In this document: positions 53,523 through 64,000 of the stretch, piece after piece
Layout of the letters: each line of letters starts with the position of its first letter
Position numbering within the stretch: position 1 is the stretch's first letter
Source: Thelonectria olida
Taxonomy: Eukaryota > Ascomycota > Sordariomycetes > Hypocreales > Nectriaceae
NCBI GenBank assembly: GCA_020736575.1
Contig: JAGPYM010000022.1
Coordinates: 248,001-312,000, forward strand
Direction of reading: 5' to 3'
DNA: 64,000 nucleotides
Notes under the pieces: model-generated
What the model saw: only the letters and a program-made list of their open reading frames with translations
The model's database searches: none
Told to the model about the DNA's origin: nothing
Program-made: the position numbers and the translations under genes

Positions 53523-54839
53523 TTACCGGCGCTCAAACTTGTCATATGATCTCGACGGATATCGACGTTCATTCAAACGTGCTAGGTCCTCAATCCTCAA
53601 ATCACCCAGATCACGATCTGCGGCCCGATAATTGTAGACATCCGCACCCTGAGGAATAGCCCTATTCCGACACAAAAGGTCTGTCTCGGTGGCAACTCCA
53701 AGAACGCTTTTCACAAAGTTTCCTAACTTTTGTGGAGCAGAGGTCCAAACAGTGCTTAGCGCCGTAAAGGCCAACTTTGTAACCTTGCCCAAAGGAAGAT
53801 ATTCGAGTATCTCATCATACACGTCGCCACTGCCGGTATTTTGGCCCTCCTGCTGCAGCCTGTCGTTGATATCCTGAATGCGATTGTTTATGTTTGGGAT
53901 CACTAGGAGATGCGGGTCTTCACGCTGAATACTTTCCAACATCCACCTCAGCGTCAAATCAGAGAGCACGTCGTTCGGCTCGACCGTTCCGGCAAAAGCG
54001 TTAGGTATCCAAGCTAATGGCTTGTTGGATCGAAGGAACCTGAACTTTTGCCGACCTAAGTCGTAATGTGCTCCCGGAAGCCACTTCTCATGGATTGGGA
54101 GGGCGTTGTTTCCGTGCTTGGGATCTCGATACGCTAGGGAAGGTGTGAATGCGCGTAGCCTGTCGTGCGTAGATATGGCGTGATACACATTCTCGACGAC
54201 GCTGGAGATGCTCTTGTCGCGGAAGATTTCTGGCCAGACGAAGCCCTCTCGGGGCTGAACAGCGGGAATCCCAAGACTGCCCACGGTGTCGAAAAGGCCC
54301 ATGAACTTGACCGGCGTCCTGACATCGTGGCTATTTCCTCTCCTATACTTTTCCATCTTGGCGGATTGAGGATGGTCCTCGTCGTCTTCGCTGCAGTAGA
54401 GGCCGTACACTATCTTGCATCGCAGTCTTGTCTCCTCGCGGTCGATATTTCTAGTATCGTCTCGTGTCGGTGTTATAATACCGCAGTTGTTGATCATGCC
54501 TGCAACAGACCGTACGATGAAGGCCCCTCTGCTCAGACCAAACATCCAAATTTCATGCTGGGGCGTGTAGTTTTCGACAATGAACTGATAAGCAGCTTTG
54601 CACTCGTCGCCAATGCTCCTGCCTGTCGCACCGTCAAGAATATAGTAAAAGAATGGTCTGCCTACCCCTATTCCAGGAGCATAGAAGGCTTTGACGTTCG
54701 CGGTGTCCAGTAGAGCAGGCTCCAACTCCATGTCAACACCGATCATTCTGGCGAGCCGATGGATATTGGTTTCGGTATTAGCCTCTCTACCGCACCATGT
54801 CCCATCGCAAAGAAGTATGAGCTTGCGAGGCATGGCCAT
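53523..54839 (-). CDS. DUF2235 (Tle1-like) alpha/beta hydrolase, copy 1
   Basis: 438 aa, single exon, starting MAMPRKLILLCDG (an MPRK start at 54833 corresponds to the other copy). DUF2235 proteins have a phospholipase-like alpha/beta hydrolase fold. Visible features: LLCDGTW at the N-terminus, nucleophile elbow GLSRG (Ser103), FDTVG (Asp184) and GAHYD (His258), the probable triad. The C-terminal 130 residues are variable. No signal peptide. Its ORF and about 70 bp of 5' leader are repeated in inverse orientation at 55.97-57.6 kb. Role in fungi unknown; related bacterial proteins include secreted effectors. Confidence 0.85.
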   Translation of the reverse strand: MAMPRKLILLCDGTWCGREANTETNIHRLARMIGVDMELEPALLDTANVKAFYAPGIGVGRPFFYYILDGATGRSIGDECKAAYQFIVENYTPQHEIWMFGLSRGAFIVRSVAGMINNCGIITPTRDDTRNIDREETRLRCKIVYGLYCSEDDEDHPQSAKMEKYRRGNSHDVRTPVKFMGLFDTVGSLGIPAVQPREGFVWPEIFRDKSISSVVENVYHAISTHDRLRAFTPSLAYRDPKHGNNALPIHEKWLPGAHYDLGRQKFRFLRSNKPLAWIPNAFAGTVEPNDVLSDLTLRWMLESIQREDPHLLVIPNINNRIQDINDRLQQEGQNTGSGDVYDEILEYLPLGKVTKLAFTALSTVWTSAPQKLGNFVKSVLGVATETDLLCRNRAIPQGADVYNYRAADRDLGDLRIEDLARLNERRYPSRSYDKFERR

Positions 54840-55174
54840 GGTGAAGAGGATCGATGGCAGGATGTTGGTGCAGTGTTGATGCAAACGCACGGAATAAAGG
54901 CCTTAACGTAGATGAGCCGACTGGACTCGACCTTGTAACATATGACGATACCAGACCCAAACGTTGGCTGACGCCTTCGATTGACGCATATGCGCCACAC
55001 AATTAGAACTAAAACTTGGCATCACTTTGACCTCTGGTAGGTCAGGGGCAAAGGGTAGAGTTTACACGAGGGCTAAGGTTTCAAGCATGTACTTTATGCC
55101 TATGGCGATCGGCGGCGCCCCATTGGGCACAACCTGGGGACGGCGACGAAACCGTCATCAAGCTTAACTATGAT

Positions 55175-55848
55175 CACATGCCAGTCCCATGCTTAAGATT
55201 GACGCAAGCACTACCTCAGCGAGCTCAGAACCATTTCCAAGAGGAGTTTAGCGACAGATAAAATTGGACATGTGATTTAAGTAAACTCCTCGAGCAATTT
55301 TTGGGCGTGTGCGGAGTTTTTTTCCACGAAATGGACATCATCTTAAAACTCATTTTCAACCACAACCACAACGTATCCAGTTAAATTGAATAGAATGGTT
55401 CGATTCGCCTATTTTTATTCCATAATTGATTAAAATTTGGGCCATGTCAGTGCGGGATTGCGTCGTCAGAGTACGTAGGTTAACCCAGGCCATATCTTCA
55501 CCCCACTCCACCAGTCCAAAGTATAAGTATACTGCTATTATTTGATGAGAATTCCGATGCTGTCAAGGTCACAACATATCGACATTTTCCACAAGCCACG
55601 GGGGCGAAGTGCGAGGAAAAATTAAGGTCTTAGATAGAACATGCATTGATGCACAATTGATTGAATTTTGAGATACATACTATGTGTTTTGATGCGGTCA
55701 TTGATGGATACGTTCCTCAGACCATTTGCTCGAGGAGTTTACTTAAATCACGTGTCCAATTTTATCTGTCGCTAAACTCCTCTTGGAAATGGTTCTGAGC
55801 TTACTGAGGTAGTGCTTGCGTCAATCTTAAGCATGGGACTGGCATGTG
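55175..55848. mobile_element. 674-bp element with 123-bp terminal inverted repeats
   Basis: Arms 55175-55297 and 55726-55848 are inverted copies differing at three positions. The interior is AT-rich and non-coding, and there is no clear target duplication. It lies centrally between the two inverted DUF2235 genes. A MITE-like origin, or the inner part of an inverted duplication, are both possible. Confidence 0.85.
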
Positions 55849-56042
55849 ACAAAAATGACGCTAGCAAGACGTGACAGCTCCACCAAGCAGCTTAATGGTG
55901 CTCGTCGTTATTTATTGCTATAAAGCTGGGTGAACTCTGGCTGTTGGCTTCTATACTAGCACCAAATCATTCCAGCCTTTATTCCGTGCGTTTGCATTAA
56001 TACTGCACCAACATCCTGCCATCGATCCTCTTCACCATAGCC

Positions 56043-57611
56043 ATGCCTCGCAAGCTCATACTTCTTTGCGATGGGACATGGTGCGGTAGAGAGGCTAATA
56101 CCGAAACCAATATCTATCTGCTCGCTAAAATGATCGGTGTTGACATGAAGTTAGAGCCTGCTCTACTGGGCACCGAGAACGTCAAAGCCTGCTATACTAA
56201 TGGAGTAGGGGTAGGCAGCACACTTCTTGACCCTATTCTCGACGATGCGACAAGTCGTCGCATTGACGACGAGTGCAAAGCTGCTTATCAGTTCATTGTC
56301 GAAAACTACACGCCCCAGCATGAAATTTGGATGTTTGGTCTGAGCAGAGGGGCCTTCATCGTACGGTCTATTGCAGGCATGATCAACAACTGCGGTATTA
56401 TAACACCGACACGAGACGATACTAGAAATATCGACCGCGAGGAGACAAGACTGCGATGCGATGCAGTGTATGAAATCTACCGCAGCGAGGACGAGTGGGC
56501 CTACCCTCAATCCGCCGAGATGGAAAAGTATAGGAGAGGAAATAGCCACAATGTCAGGACGCCGGTCAAGTTCATGGGCATATTCGACACTGTGGGCCGC
56601 CTTGGGGTTCCGGAACTCAGCCCCCGACAAGGCTTCGTCTGGCCAGAAAGCTTCTACGATAACAACATCTCCAGCGTCGTCGAGAATACGTACCATGCGT
56701 TATCTATGCATGACAGGCTATCGGCATTTAGACCTTGTTTGGCGCGTCGGAATCCCAAGCATGGAAACAATGCCTTCCCAATCCATGAGAAGTGGTTTCC
56801 GGGAACGCACTACGACATATGCCGGCAGAAATTTAGGCTCTTTCGACCTTCATTCGAAGAGCTGGCCCTATGGCCTCTAGCCACTCTTGTCAAGGCTGCC
56901 CACTTCACATGGCCTCTAGAGAATCTTGTCAGCAAGGTGGAGCCTAACGACGTGCTCTCTGACTTGACGCTGAGGTGGATGTTGGAGAGTATTCGGCGTG
57001 AAGACCCGCATCTCCTGGTGATCCCAGACATCAATCAGCGCATTCAGGATGTCAACGACAGGCTGCAGCAGAAGGGCCAAAATACCGGCAGTGGCGACGT
57101 GTACGCCGACTTACTCCGATATATCCCCTTTGGCATCATCATCCGGTTCTTATACCGACTGGCCGACATCCGGCCCCTTGGGCGCGAGACTGGAGAAGCT
57201 CGTTCTAGACTCCGGCGAGCTATCGGTTATATGTACGAGAGTCTGCTTGAGTACGTTCCTTTCCTTGGACCTATTCTTCGCGAAGCCATTCAGCTCGTCT
57301 CCTGGCCGGCCAGCATTTGGTCCTACTTTTGGCGTGGGAGTGGAGAGACTCTGGAAGAGTGGCTGGAAGCAGTGCTGGGGGTCAGCGCCATGAAGCAGGG
57401 GCTCCTTGCGCTCAAGGATAGGGCTATTACGGATCCGAAAGCGGATGTCTACCATTATGAGGAGCTTGATCAGTCTCTGAATGGTCTGACGATCAGAGAC
57501 TTGGCATTGTTTGACGATTACCGTTATCCTTCAGAAACGTTCGAAAGTTTTTTGCTGTTTCGGCGAGACATGGACAGCGCTCGCAATAGTCCAGACCATT
57601 TGGACTATTAG
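56043..57611 (+). CDS. DUF2235 (Tle1-like) alpha/beta hydrolase, copy 2
   Basis: 522 aa, single exon; ATG at 56043 after the leader shared with copy 1. Triad positions: GLSRG (Ser101), FDTVG, GTHYD. The N-terminal 200 residues are close to copy 1. The C-terminal half contains about 80 extra residues with amphipathic or hydrophobic stretches (YIPFGIIIRFLYRL, YVPFLGPILREAIQLVSW). These could be membrane-associated and are absent from copy 1. Transcribed away from copy 1, so the duplication is head-to-head. Confidence 0.87.
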   Translation: MPRKLILLCDGTWCGREANTETNIYLLAKMIGVDMKLEPALLGTENVKACYTNGVGVGSTLLDPILDDATSRRIDDECKAAYQFIVENYTPQHEIWMFGLSRGAFIVRSIAGMINNCGIITPTRDDTRNIDREETRLRCDAVYEIYRSEDEWAYPQSAEMEKYRRGNSHNVRTPVKFMGIFDTVGRLGVPELSPRQGFVWPESFYDNNISSVVENTYHALSMHDRLSAFRPCLARRNPKHGNNAFPIHEKWFPGTHYDICRQKFRLFRPSFEELALWPLATLVKAAHFTWPLENLVSKVEPNDVLSDLTLRWMLESIRREDPHLLVIPDINQRIQDVNDRLQQKGQNTGSGDVYADLLRYIPFGIIIRFLYRLADIRPLGRETGEARSRLRRAIGYMYESLLEYVPFLGPILREAIQLVSWPASIWSYFWRGSGETLEEWLEAVLGVSAMKQGLLALKDRAITDPKADVYHYEELDQSLNGLTIRDLALFDDYRYPSETFESFLLFRRDMDSARNSPDHLDY

Positions 57612-57662
57612 TCCAGACTGCAGATCTTCATTTCTGTTGAGTCGCCCTGAGACATATCGATT

Positions 57663-58735
57663 TCATTGAGAAAAGACAAGTCCTCCCGGGGTGGCCTTGG
57701 CGGCCTCTCGGGCCAGGCGAATGGCCTCCTCGAGATCCGCCATCGATCCAGTGCGTGAGTATCTGTCGCCGAGTCGATTCCCAAGGTTGTTCAACCGTGC
57801 AGCCCGATCTGGATGGCCTTCTGGGGTGACTTTGATGGCCTCTCGGGCCATTTGAATGGCTTCTTCGAGATCTGCCATCGACCCAGTGTGTGAGTGTCTC
57901 TTGCCGAGTTGAAGCCCAAGGTTGCTTAACCGTCCAGCCCGGTCTGGGTGGCCTTCTGGGGTGACTTTGATGGCCCCTCGGGCCATTCGAATGGCCTCTT
58001 CGAGATCTGCCATCGATCCAGTGCGTGAGTGTCTCTTGCCGAGTTGAATTCCAAGGTTGTTCAACCGTCCAGCCCGGTCTGGGTGGCCTTCTGGGATAGC
58101 CTCAACGGCCTCTCGGGTCATACGAATGGCCTCTTCGAGGTCTGCCATCGATCCAGTGCGTGAATATCTGTTGCCGAGTCGATTCCCAAGGTTGTTCAAC
58201 CGTCCAGCCCAATCTGGATGGTCTTCTGGGGTCGCTTCGACGGCCTCTCGGGTCATACGAATGGCATCTTCAAGGTCTGCCATTGATCCAGTGTGTGAGT
58301 GTCTCTTGCCGAGTTGGTTCCCAAGGTTCAACCATTCAGCTCGGTTTGGATGGCCATCTGGGGTGGCCTTGACGGCCTCTCGGGCTACGTGAATGGCCGC
58401 TTCGAGGTCCGCTGTCGATCCAGTGCGTGAGTATCTTATGCCGAGTTGAAGTCCAAGGTTGTTCAACAATATAGCCCGGTCTGGGTGACCTTCTGGAGTG
58501 GCCTCGACGGCGTCGACGGCCTCTCGGGCCACGCGTATGGCCTCTTCGAGGTCTGCTATCGACCCAGTGCGTGAGTATTTGTTGCCGAGTTGAAAGCCAA
58601 GGTTGTTCAACCATCCAGCCCGGTCTGGGTGGCCTTCTGGGGTGACTTTGACCGCCTCTTGGGCCATTCGAATGGCCTCCTCGAGGTCTGCCATCGATCC
58701 AGTGTGTGAGTGATGTTGCCGAGTTGAAGGCCAGG
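57663..58735 (-). pseudogene. TPR repeat array fragment (45-aa units)
   Basis: The open frame of 343 aa (57663..58694) consists of about 7.6 units of SMADLEEAIRMAREAV, EGHPDRAGRLNNLG and QLGKRHSRTG, a TPR type found at the C-end of fungal NLR-like proteins. Upstream of 58694 the array goes on for 40 bp in another frame (one base is missing next to GGCAACATCACTC) and then ends. No nucleotide-binding or effector domain is near. It is a detached, frame-broken array end. Confidence 0.78.
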
Positions 58736-58739
58736 TGTA

Positions 58740-59880
58740 CCCTAACCTAAATAGTGTTGTTAATGTGCATTGATTGCTTCATCAGCTTCTCAAGTACCAG
58801 ATGTGCTCACATCGGTCCTTGCGAGAGCTTCTCCATGGGTAGCAGTTAAATACTCGTATCATTGCTGCTCAGGTCGTCTCTTCGAATGACTCTCTCTGAC
58901 GAGAATTGCCTGAAGGCACCCGCATTTCCCCTCGGCTGCATCTTCCTGCTACACCATCTGTCTCTAATACCAATAGAACTTGACCGGTGAGCGCTCAAGG
59001 ATCGTCACTTTCTCGTGGAATCACCAACCAATGGTGACGACTACGCCTCCATGATGTAGATGGATTGTGGCGAACGCCACTTCAGCACGCTAGGCCCTAT
59101 TTTGTTGGGCTGTCAGCAGCAGTGTTCCAATGAGACCCGTGAGGAGGGAAGGGCAGAGCTGGGCATATCCTGCGACTTGGTCAGATCCCTTTCGCAGTGC
59201 TGAGACACACCGATGTACCCCGCCTCAGGTAACCTGTAGATTCAAGTGGTTTCCAGTGGGAAGCAGCCCCGTCAACAGCGGCGGCAGCTGCATATGACGA
59301 GTGTGGGGCGACTGTCGCGATCGACACCCCGACGAACTGGAGTGATCGGCAGCATTGATCGGCAGCATTGATCAGCAGTCACTCGTTGAGCGCTCCACGA
59401 TGGCGATGGTGACGTGTTGGTTGAGCCCTCGGCCCCAGCTGCAAATAATTCCCTTGCCCACCAACCTCAACATCATCAACAACACCATCAACCACGAACC
59501 CCCCTCATCGCCAGGGACAACCGACCGCCGTTGCCCCACCCCGAGAGGACCTCCGTGTCTTCACCCGGCTAGACTTCCTTGGCATGACTAGCTGCTCAAT
59601 AGGTCGTCGGCCTTGGAACACATCTCACACGCATCATCTGGAAAAATTGATCGATGTTCGAATTTGTTAGCTCGGAGTCTAGCCTCTGGGTCGATACATT
59701 TATCCTGCGCAAGAATGCTACCCCGATAATATAGTGGCATAAAGAGTTATTCTATTATATTATCAGTTATTAACTTAAGTAATAAATAATAATAGTATTA
59801 GCATAAAATACTTGCGATTATTGACCAATCTTTTGCCCAATGGTACAGCGGTCTAGCCCAACCGTTACAACAGAGGTATT
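58740..59880. other. Intergenic stretch, no gene seen
   Basis: Contains only short frames and a small duplication (GATCGGCAGCATT twice near 59.35 kb). Confidence 0.45.
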
Positions 59881-59883
59881 TTT

Positions 59884-60478
59884 AGGCAATTGCTACACCG
59901 GTATGAAGAATCGCTACACAGGCATGGCTCTTACACAGGCATGACTTCTATAGCCTCTGGTTCGCTCTTTTTTTCCTTTGACCCACAGATACATCCGCGC
60001 AAAGGCGGTGAAGCTAGCTCTCTTAACAACGTGTCTTCGGCGTACATCAAAACAAGGCCTTGTTTTCAATAAAGAACAAGGCTAATTCTAGTACGCCCTG
60101 GAGTACAGCTATCTATATATCTATTCTCTAACTACTATAGAAGGAAGAACGTCCTCGTCGCTGTCAAGCAGCTCCCACTGACTCCTTTGCCTGCGAATGC
60201 TAAGTTGCGTCTTCCGTCCGCTGGCACGTAATTCTGTAGTTCTTCCGGCCCCAAAAACAGCTGACCGGCTGGTATAGTAGTTAGCTGGTAAAGAACTTCC
60301 TTGCGACGCGTCGATCGTCGCGATTGTGGAGAGCTAAGCTCGAGGTACAACGGGAGCTGTTAGCAGAATCTAAATGCACTAACAAAAAGGGTTGGACCAA
60401 TCAGAGGCTATAAAAAGTCATGCTTGTGTAAGAGTCATGCCTGTGTAGCCATTCTTCATGCCGGTGTAGCAATTGCCT
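59884..60478. mobile_element. 595-bp foldback element with 76-bp inverted ends
   Basis: 59884-59959 (AGGCAATTGCTACACCGG...TATAGCCTCTG) is repeated inverted at 60402-60478 with about 8 differences. The interior codes for nothing recognisable. The right end abuts the 14-bp minisatellite. Confidence 0.82.
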
Positions 60479-60486
60479 ATTTTTAA

Positions 60487-60632
60487 CAACCAACCTTCGG
60501 CAACCAACCTTCGGCAACCAACCTTCGACAACCAACCTTCGACAATCAACCTTCGGCAACCAACCTTCGGAAACCAACCTTCGGAAACCAACCCTTGGAA
60601 ACCAGCCTTCGGAAACCAACCCTCAACAACTA
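60487..60632. repeat. 14-bp minisatellite (CTTCGGCAACCAAC), about 10 units
   Basis: Same unit as at 17158-17232, in inverse orientation, and with the same TTTTTAACAACC boundary. Unit variants: TTCGGCAACC, TTCG-ACAACC, TTCGGAAACC. Confidence 0.92.
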
Positions 60633-60894
60633 AAACTAACCTTAAAATGAGATGATTCCAGCAGGGAAGAGCTAGCATAACGTACCCCAAGAGAGAGAGA
60701 TCTTCCTAGACAAACGAGTAGTATCAGCTCATGATATGTGGATTCCGGCAGCAAATTTACGAGCGTAATAACCACAGCTTCGGTCGGGTCCAGAGAGATC
60801 GTTCTCTGAGAAACTTTATCTTTAGTAATTAATGTATTCCTTTCTATATAAGCCTATAGAGCGACTCTCACTTAGTGGCATATATCTTACACGA

Positions 60895-62039
60895 TTAAAA
60901 TCCCATATTTTCTCCCCAAAATACATTACCTCCCATTGTCGAGAAGAAGGGTCCTGTGTCGACCCATGAGCATGGAGAGTAGGGTCCATGCATCGGTGGC
61001 ATGGACGGCATTAGCTGCGACGGTACCGGAATAATTGTATTTTGCATTGGTTCTCTTGTCATGTTACACATGGCTTCCGCTGAGCTAGATATGTCGAGCC
61101 AGATAGGCGGATCATCCTCTAGCTCTGGAGTGCGGTTGCCATATGAATCGGTGATGCTGGTGGCACTCTCGCTTGCTCCGCCTCCATTCGGGGTTGATTG
61201 ATACGAAGCCAAAGGCATTATATCAAGCTGGAAGAGCGATGGAGAAGGCTGCACTCCGGGGACGCACTTCCTGGCCTCATGCGCAATATACTTATGTATA
61301 AGGGCGCAGTTGCAATCAGTGTGTCGTAGCAGCTGAGTTTTTAAGTGATGGCACTCAGCTCGAAGCTCATTGAAAGTTTTTGATAGTTGGCGGTTGTGTT
61401 CTTCCATCTCCCTTGTACGGGCGGAAAGTGTTGACTCTTCGTCCCGTTTTCGCATACGACACCTGATAGCAGCAATCCTGTTTCGCTCAAGAGTATTTCG
61501 TCGACTGGAATTCTTGGAGTAGGCTTGAACGTTGAAGTCGATTGGTTTCACCACCGTATCAGACACTTTTTGGTCGCCTTTGCGCTTCCGGCCGCGATTC
61601 CGGGCGTTTAGCGCATCCTTCACCGGCTCAAGAACATTGTCATCCAATTCGAGTGGCGCATTTGGGGCACATGGGGCTTGGAGTGGACGAAGTTCTCTCG
61701 GCCATTCCAGGTTGGCAAGGCACATCCTTGAGGTTGGAAAACGTCGGGAAACTTTGCGGCAGTGACAGTCTGGGGGGGGAATTGAGAAAAGGAGTCTTCC
61801 ATTTGAGTCGGGATAGGTGAGTTGCTTATTGCCTCTTCAAAGAATGGTGAGTAGGAGATATAATCTATCTCAGGTTGAAAGGTCATATTGGTCTGAGAGA
61901 CGGGGGAATCAATGCTCATGCGATACAGAGGAGGAGGGGGGCGTCCAGACAACAGTGTCGATGTGGTGGCATCGAAGCCCGCCGAGGAAAAAGGGAAATC
62001 GCTTATGGGAGGAGGGTGGCTTTGGACGAAGGCTGTCAT
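60895..62039 (-). CDS. bZIP transcription factor with frame break at a C8 run
   Basis: The 5' part starts at the ATG at 62039 (MTAFVQSHPPPIS) and reads Ser/Pro-rich sequence to FSQFPPQ. The run of eight C at 61772-61779 (G on the plus strand) separates it from the second frame. From about RKVSRRFPTS onwards the second frame stays open to the stop at 60895. It has a basic region NTLERNRIAAIRCRMRKR and a heptad helix (LSARTREMEEHNRQLSKTFNEL). A CNCALIHKYI block, as in ATF/CREB-type fungal bZIPs, follows. No GT donor lies between the clearly coding parts, so splicing does not easily explain the shift. Either a real frameshift, a wrong homopolymer length, or a shorter protein starting at MCLANLEW. 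Confidence 0.75.
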
Positions 62040-64000
62040 CGGGAATCGAGGAAAATTGTTGATATGGGTATATGTGTAGTTTACTTGGGGTGGAGATGAT
62101 GCCTTCCGCAAGTGCAGATGAGTATGAACGGAGTTGTTCAGGCGGCAAGCTTGCTGCCAGCCGGTAGAGTGCAAAGAGAGCGTACGGTTTCCAAACCCTC
62201 TTCTTTTTCCTTACTCTGACGCAACAGAGACAGAAGAGTGAGACGCCGGTGTCTTGATCAAGCTGAGCTGAAAGATAGTTGGGATATCCAACTGATAGTT
62301 ATGGTTTCTCAACGGTTTTCGTAGGTTGGCCGTCTTATGATCATCAGGGGCGGAAAGAAAGAGGGAAAGCAGAGGAGGGAATAAATAAACGGATGTTGAG
62401 GTGCTCCAGAGGGATGATTCTGGGGAGCAAGGAAACCAAGACACCGAAGTGGAGGAGATGGGAGAATCAAATATCCACGAAAGGTCTGCAAACCATCCAA
62501 CTCCAGTACCACAGCCGCAAATGGGACACCAGGCTCAAGCCAAAGCTTGGGCAGACCTCCAGAAGACACCAGAATTAACACATGGATCGACAGTTTAACT
62601 TTCTGCATCCCGTGCACGAGTGCCCAGAATGGGTATCTTTGGTTCATGCAAGAACGATGAGGGGTGTGCAAGCTCCTCAAGTGTATACAGGCTGTGAGTA
62701 GACGTACATCGCAGATCTCTCACAATGCAAGCTAGTTGGTGGAGTTTACTAATGCCGGTACCCAAAAGCAGTAGTGGAAAAGAGGGGACGGCACAGGAAC
62801 GGGGCTGAGTTGGTAGACCGAGAGAAATGTCTGATTGCCTTGCTGTTGACCTACCGCTGTGACCTCTTGGGCGGATGGAGACACCGGAAGTGCACCTTGG
62901 ACCCTGTCGATGAAAGAAGTCTCCAATAAATGGGAAACGTGGATGAGCCTACATTAGCCACTCCTTTGCTGTGATGGTGGCGTTTGCGTGATGCTCGGCT
63001 GGCTCTTCTCCAGAGATGTTGACGAAGATTAAGCTAGATAATGAATGGCTAATTCCAATGATGCTTGGTATGTGGTCCTATGTTCAAGAAAGGCTGACTG
63101 GCTCGCATCATCGCAAGAGAGGGAGAAAGCCTCAGCCTACCACATCAAACTTGGCATCAAGAATGTCATAAATGACAGAATATCTCATGAACGACTGGGC
63201 GAACCATGGCGAAACCAGCAGCAGACGGCAACGAGCGCACGGTTCTTCTCCATCAGCCTTTTGTGCAGCCTTGCGCCTGGGTATTTCCTGACAAAGGCGG
63301 GGTCGCCGGGTTGATTTGTTGAGCCTTGCAGACTCCCATAACTTATCTGCGCGCGGGATTTACCCTGGGAGCGTCTTTGACCCGCAGAGCAGTTTTGATA
63401 TCAACATGATGTCACGCATGTAGGTTTCACAAACTGTCAACAACCGCCCAGCTTCCCTTTCTGTCTTCAAATAGGAAATATGGATGCGAGGACAGCACCA
63501 ACCCATCCGCAGGTCGTGTCCGGCACCGCGTCATGCCAATCAAATGAGAGTTCTGCGTTTACTAAGCTGCTTGAATGCTCATCCACGCTTACGCCGCCAC
63601 ACCGTTACTAGTGTACCACTCTTCCAAGAAACTGAATGAGCCATGGAGTGAGTGGCTGGCTGTTGATTTTCAAAAGGGATAAAAAATTGCCCTGATCAGC
63701 AATCAACTCGTCGTCACAACGGTCGAGACCACGAATTGTGGTGCGCCATTGGCCAAGCCTCAGCCCATCGTTACGTATGGCCGTTTAGCCTCCCTTTCAA
63801 CACTGATCTCCTGCAGGCACTTCCAAATGGTCTCAGTCACATGTCGTTGGTCCCTGGGCGTTCCGCTGGTGCGGCTCGCGGAGACAGATTGTCGGGTCAG
63901 TCGAAGTGGAACCTGTTCTTCGTTGATCGACGTCCTGTAAGTGATGGGCATGGATCATGGCAGCAAATGTAACGGCTGCGACGAACGTTTCAGCTCAGAA
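62040..64000. other. bZIP upstream region and window end, no gene seen
   Basis: About 2 kb without a supported gene. Long leader or regulatory DNA of the bZIP gene is likely near 62.0-62.5 kb. Frames near 63.0-63.3 and 63.7-64.0 kb lack domains; the latter could be the first exon of a gene beyond the edge. Confidence 0.4.

Noticed and set aside
62279..62680. Overlapping frames upstream of the bZIP gene
   Set aside because: No domain; more likely leader or promoter sequence of the bZIP gene.
1..64000. tRNA genes and CRISPR arrays
   Set aside because: No B-box with a matching cloverleaf was found by eye. The regular repeats are minisatellites or protein repeats, and CRISPR is not expected in a fungus.

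Overview
The window reads as nuclear DNA of a filamentous ascomycete (Pezizomycotina, most likely a Sordariomycete). Genes are intron-containing, with 46-66 nt introns that have GT donors and CTRAC/CTAAC-like branch sites. Recognisable families are typical of these fungi: LaeA-like methyltransferases, a HeLo/HET-s-type protein, fungal C2H2/DUF7580 proteins, fungal Ulp1-like peptidase, DUF2235 hydrolases, and highly conserved WD40, ankyrin and TPR arrays. No rRNA, tRNA or CRISPR array was seen. Exon boundaries below were worked out by eye from splice motifs, phase continuity and family motifs; none was tested against transcripts.

Layout. 0-13 kb: a RING-like gene, a divergent pair of distant paralogs (2.1-3.8 kb), a four-exon Ulp1/C48 peptidase gene with a 52-bp perfect palindrome upstream, a RING-ankyrin gene, a seven-exon LaeA-like methyltransferase gene, and an ankyrin gene. 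13-19 kb: a graveyard of broken genes and repeats (frameshifted unknown gene, kinase fragment, OTT_1508-type deaminase cut by a pogo-like transposase remnant, minisatellite, relic of the HeLo gene 5' region). 19-28 kb: a SANT/Myb gene with a partial copy behind it, then a head-to-head pair of a C2H2 zinc-finger gene and a DUF7580 gene. 28-34.5 kb: a 526-bp foldback element, a dispersed repeat, and an incompatibility-like locus. That locus holds two nearly identical HeLo segments, one next to a membrane-ankyrin gene and one in a HET-s-like gene whose prion-forming region is interrupted by an 11-bp tandem duplication. 35-43 kb: small unknown genes, a double-chromodomain gene, and a ten-exon LaeA-like gene. 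43-48.7 kb: repeats and relics. 48.7-52.1 kb: a WD40-array gene apparently split by the 3' part of an ankyrin/membrane gene, flanked by related repeats. 52.6-53.3 kb: two truncated genes. 53.5-57.6 kb: an inverted duplication of a DUF2235 gene around a 674-bp TIR element. 57.7-58.7 kb: a decayed TPR array. 59.9-60.6 kb: a second foldback element and minisatellite. 60.9-62.0 kb: a bZIP gene with a frame break at a run of eight C.

Taken together this is an accessory, repeat-rich region. Its contents resemble fungal non-self-recognition (allorecognition) loci: HeLo/amyloid modules plus concerted ankyrin, WD40 and TPR arrays, with much duplication, chimerism and point decay. Some repeat copies differ mainly by C-to-T/G-to-A changes, which suggests repeat-induced point mutation. 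The connection between these genes as one working system is inference.
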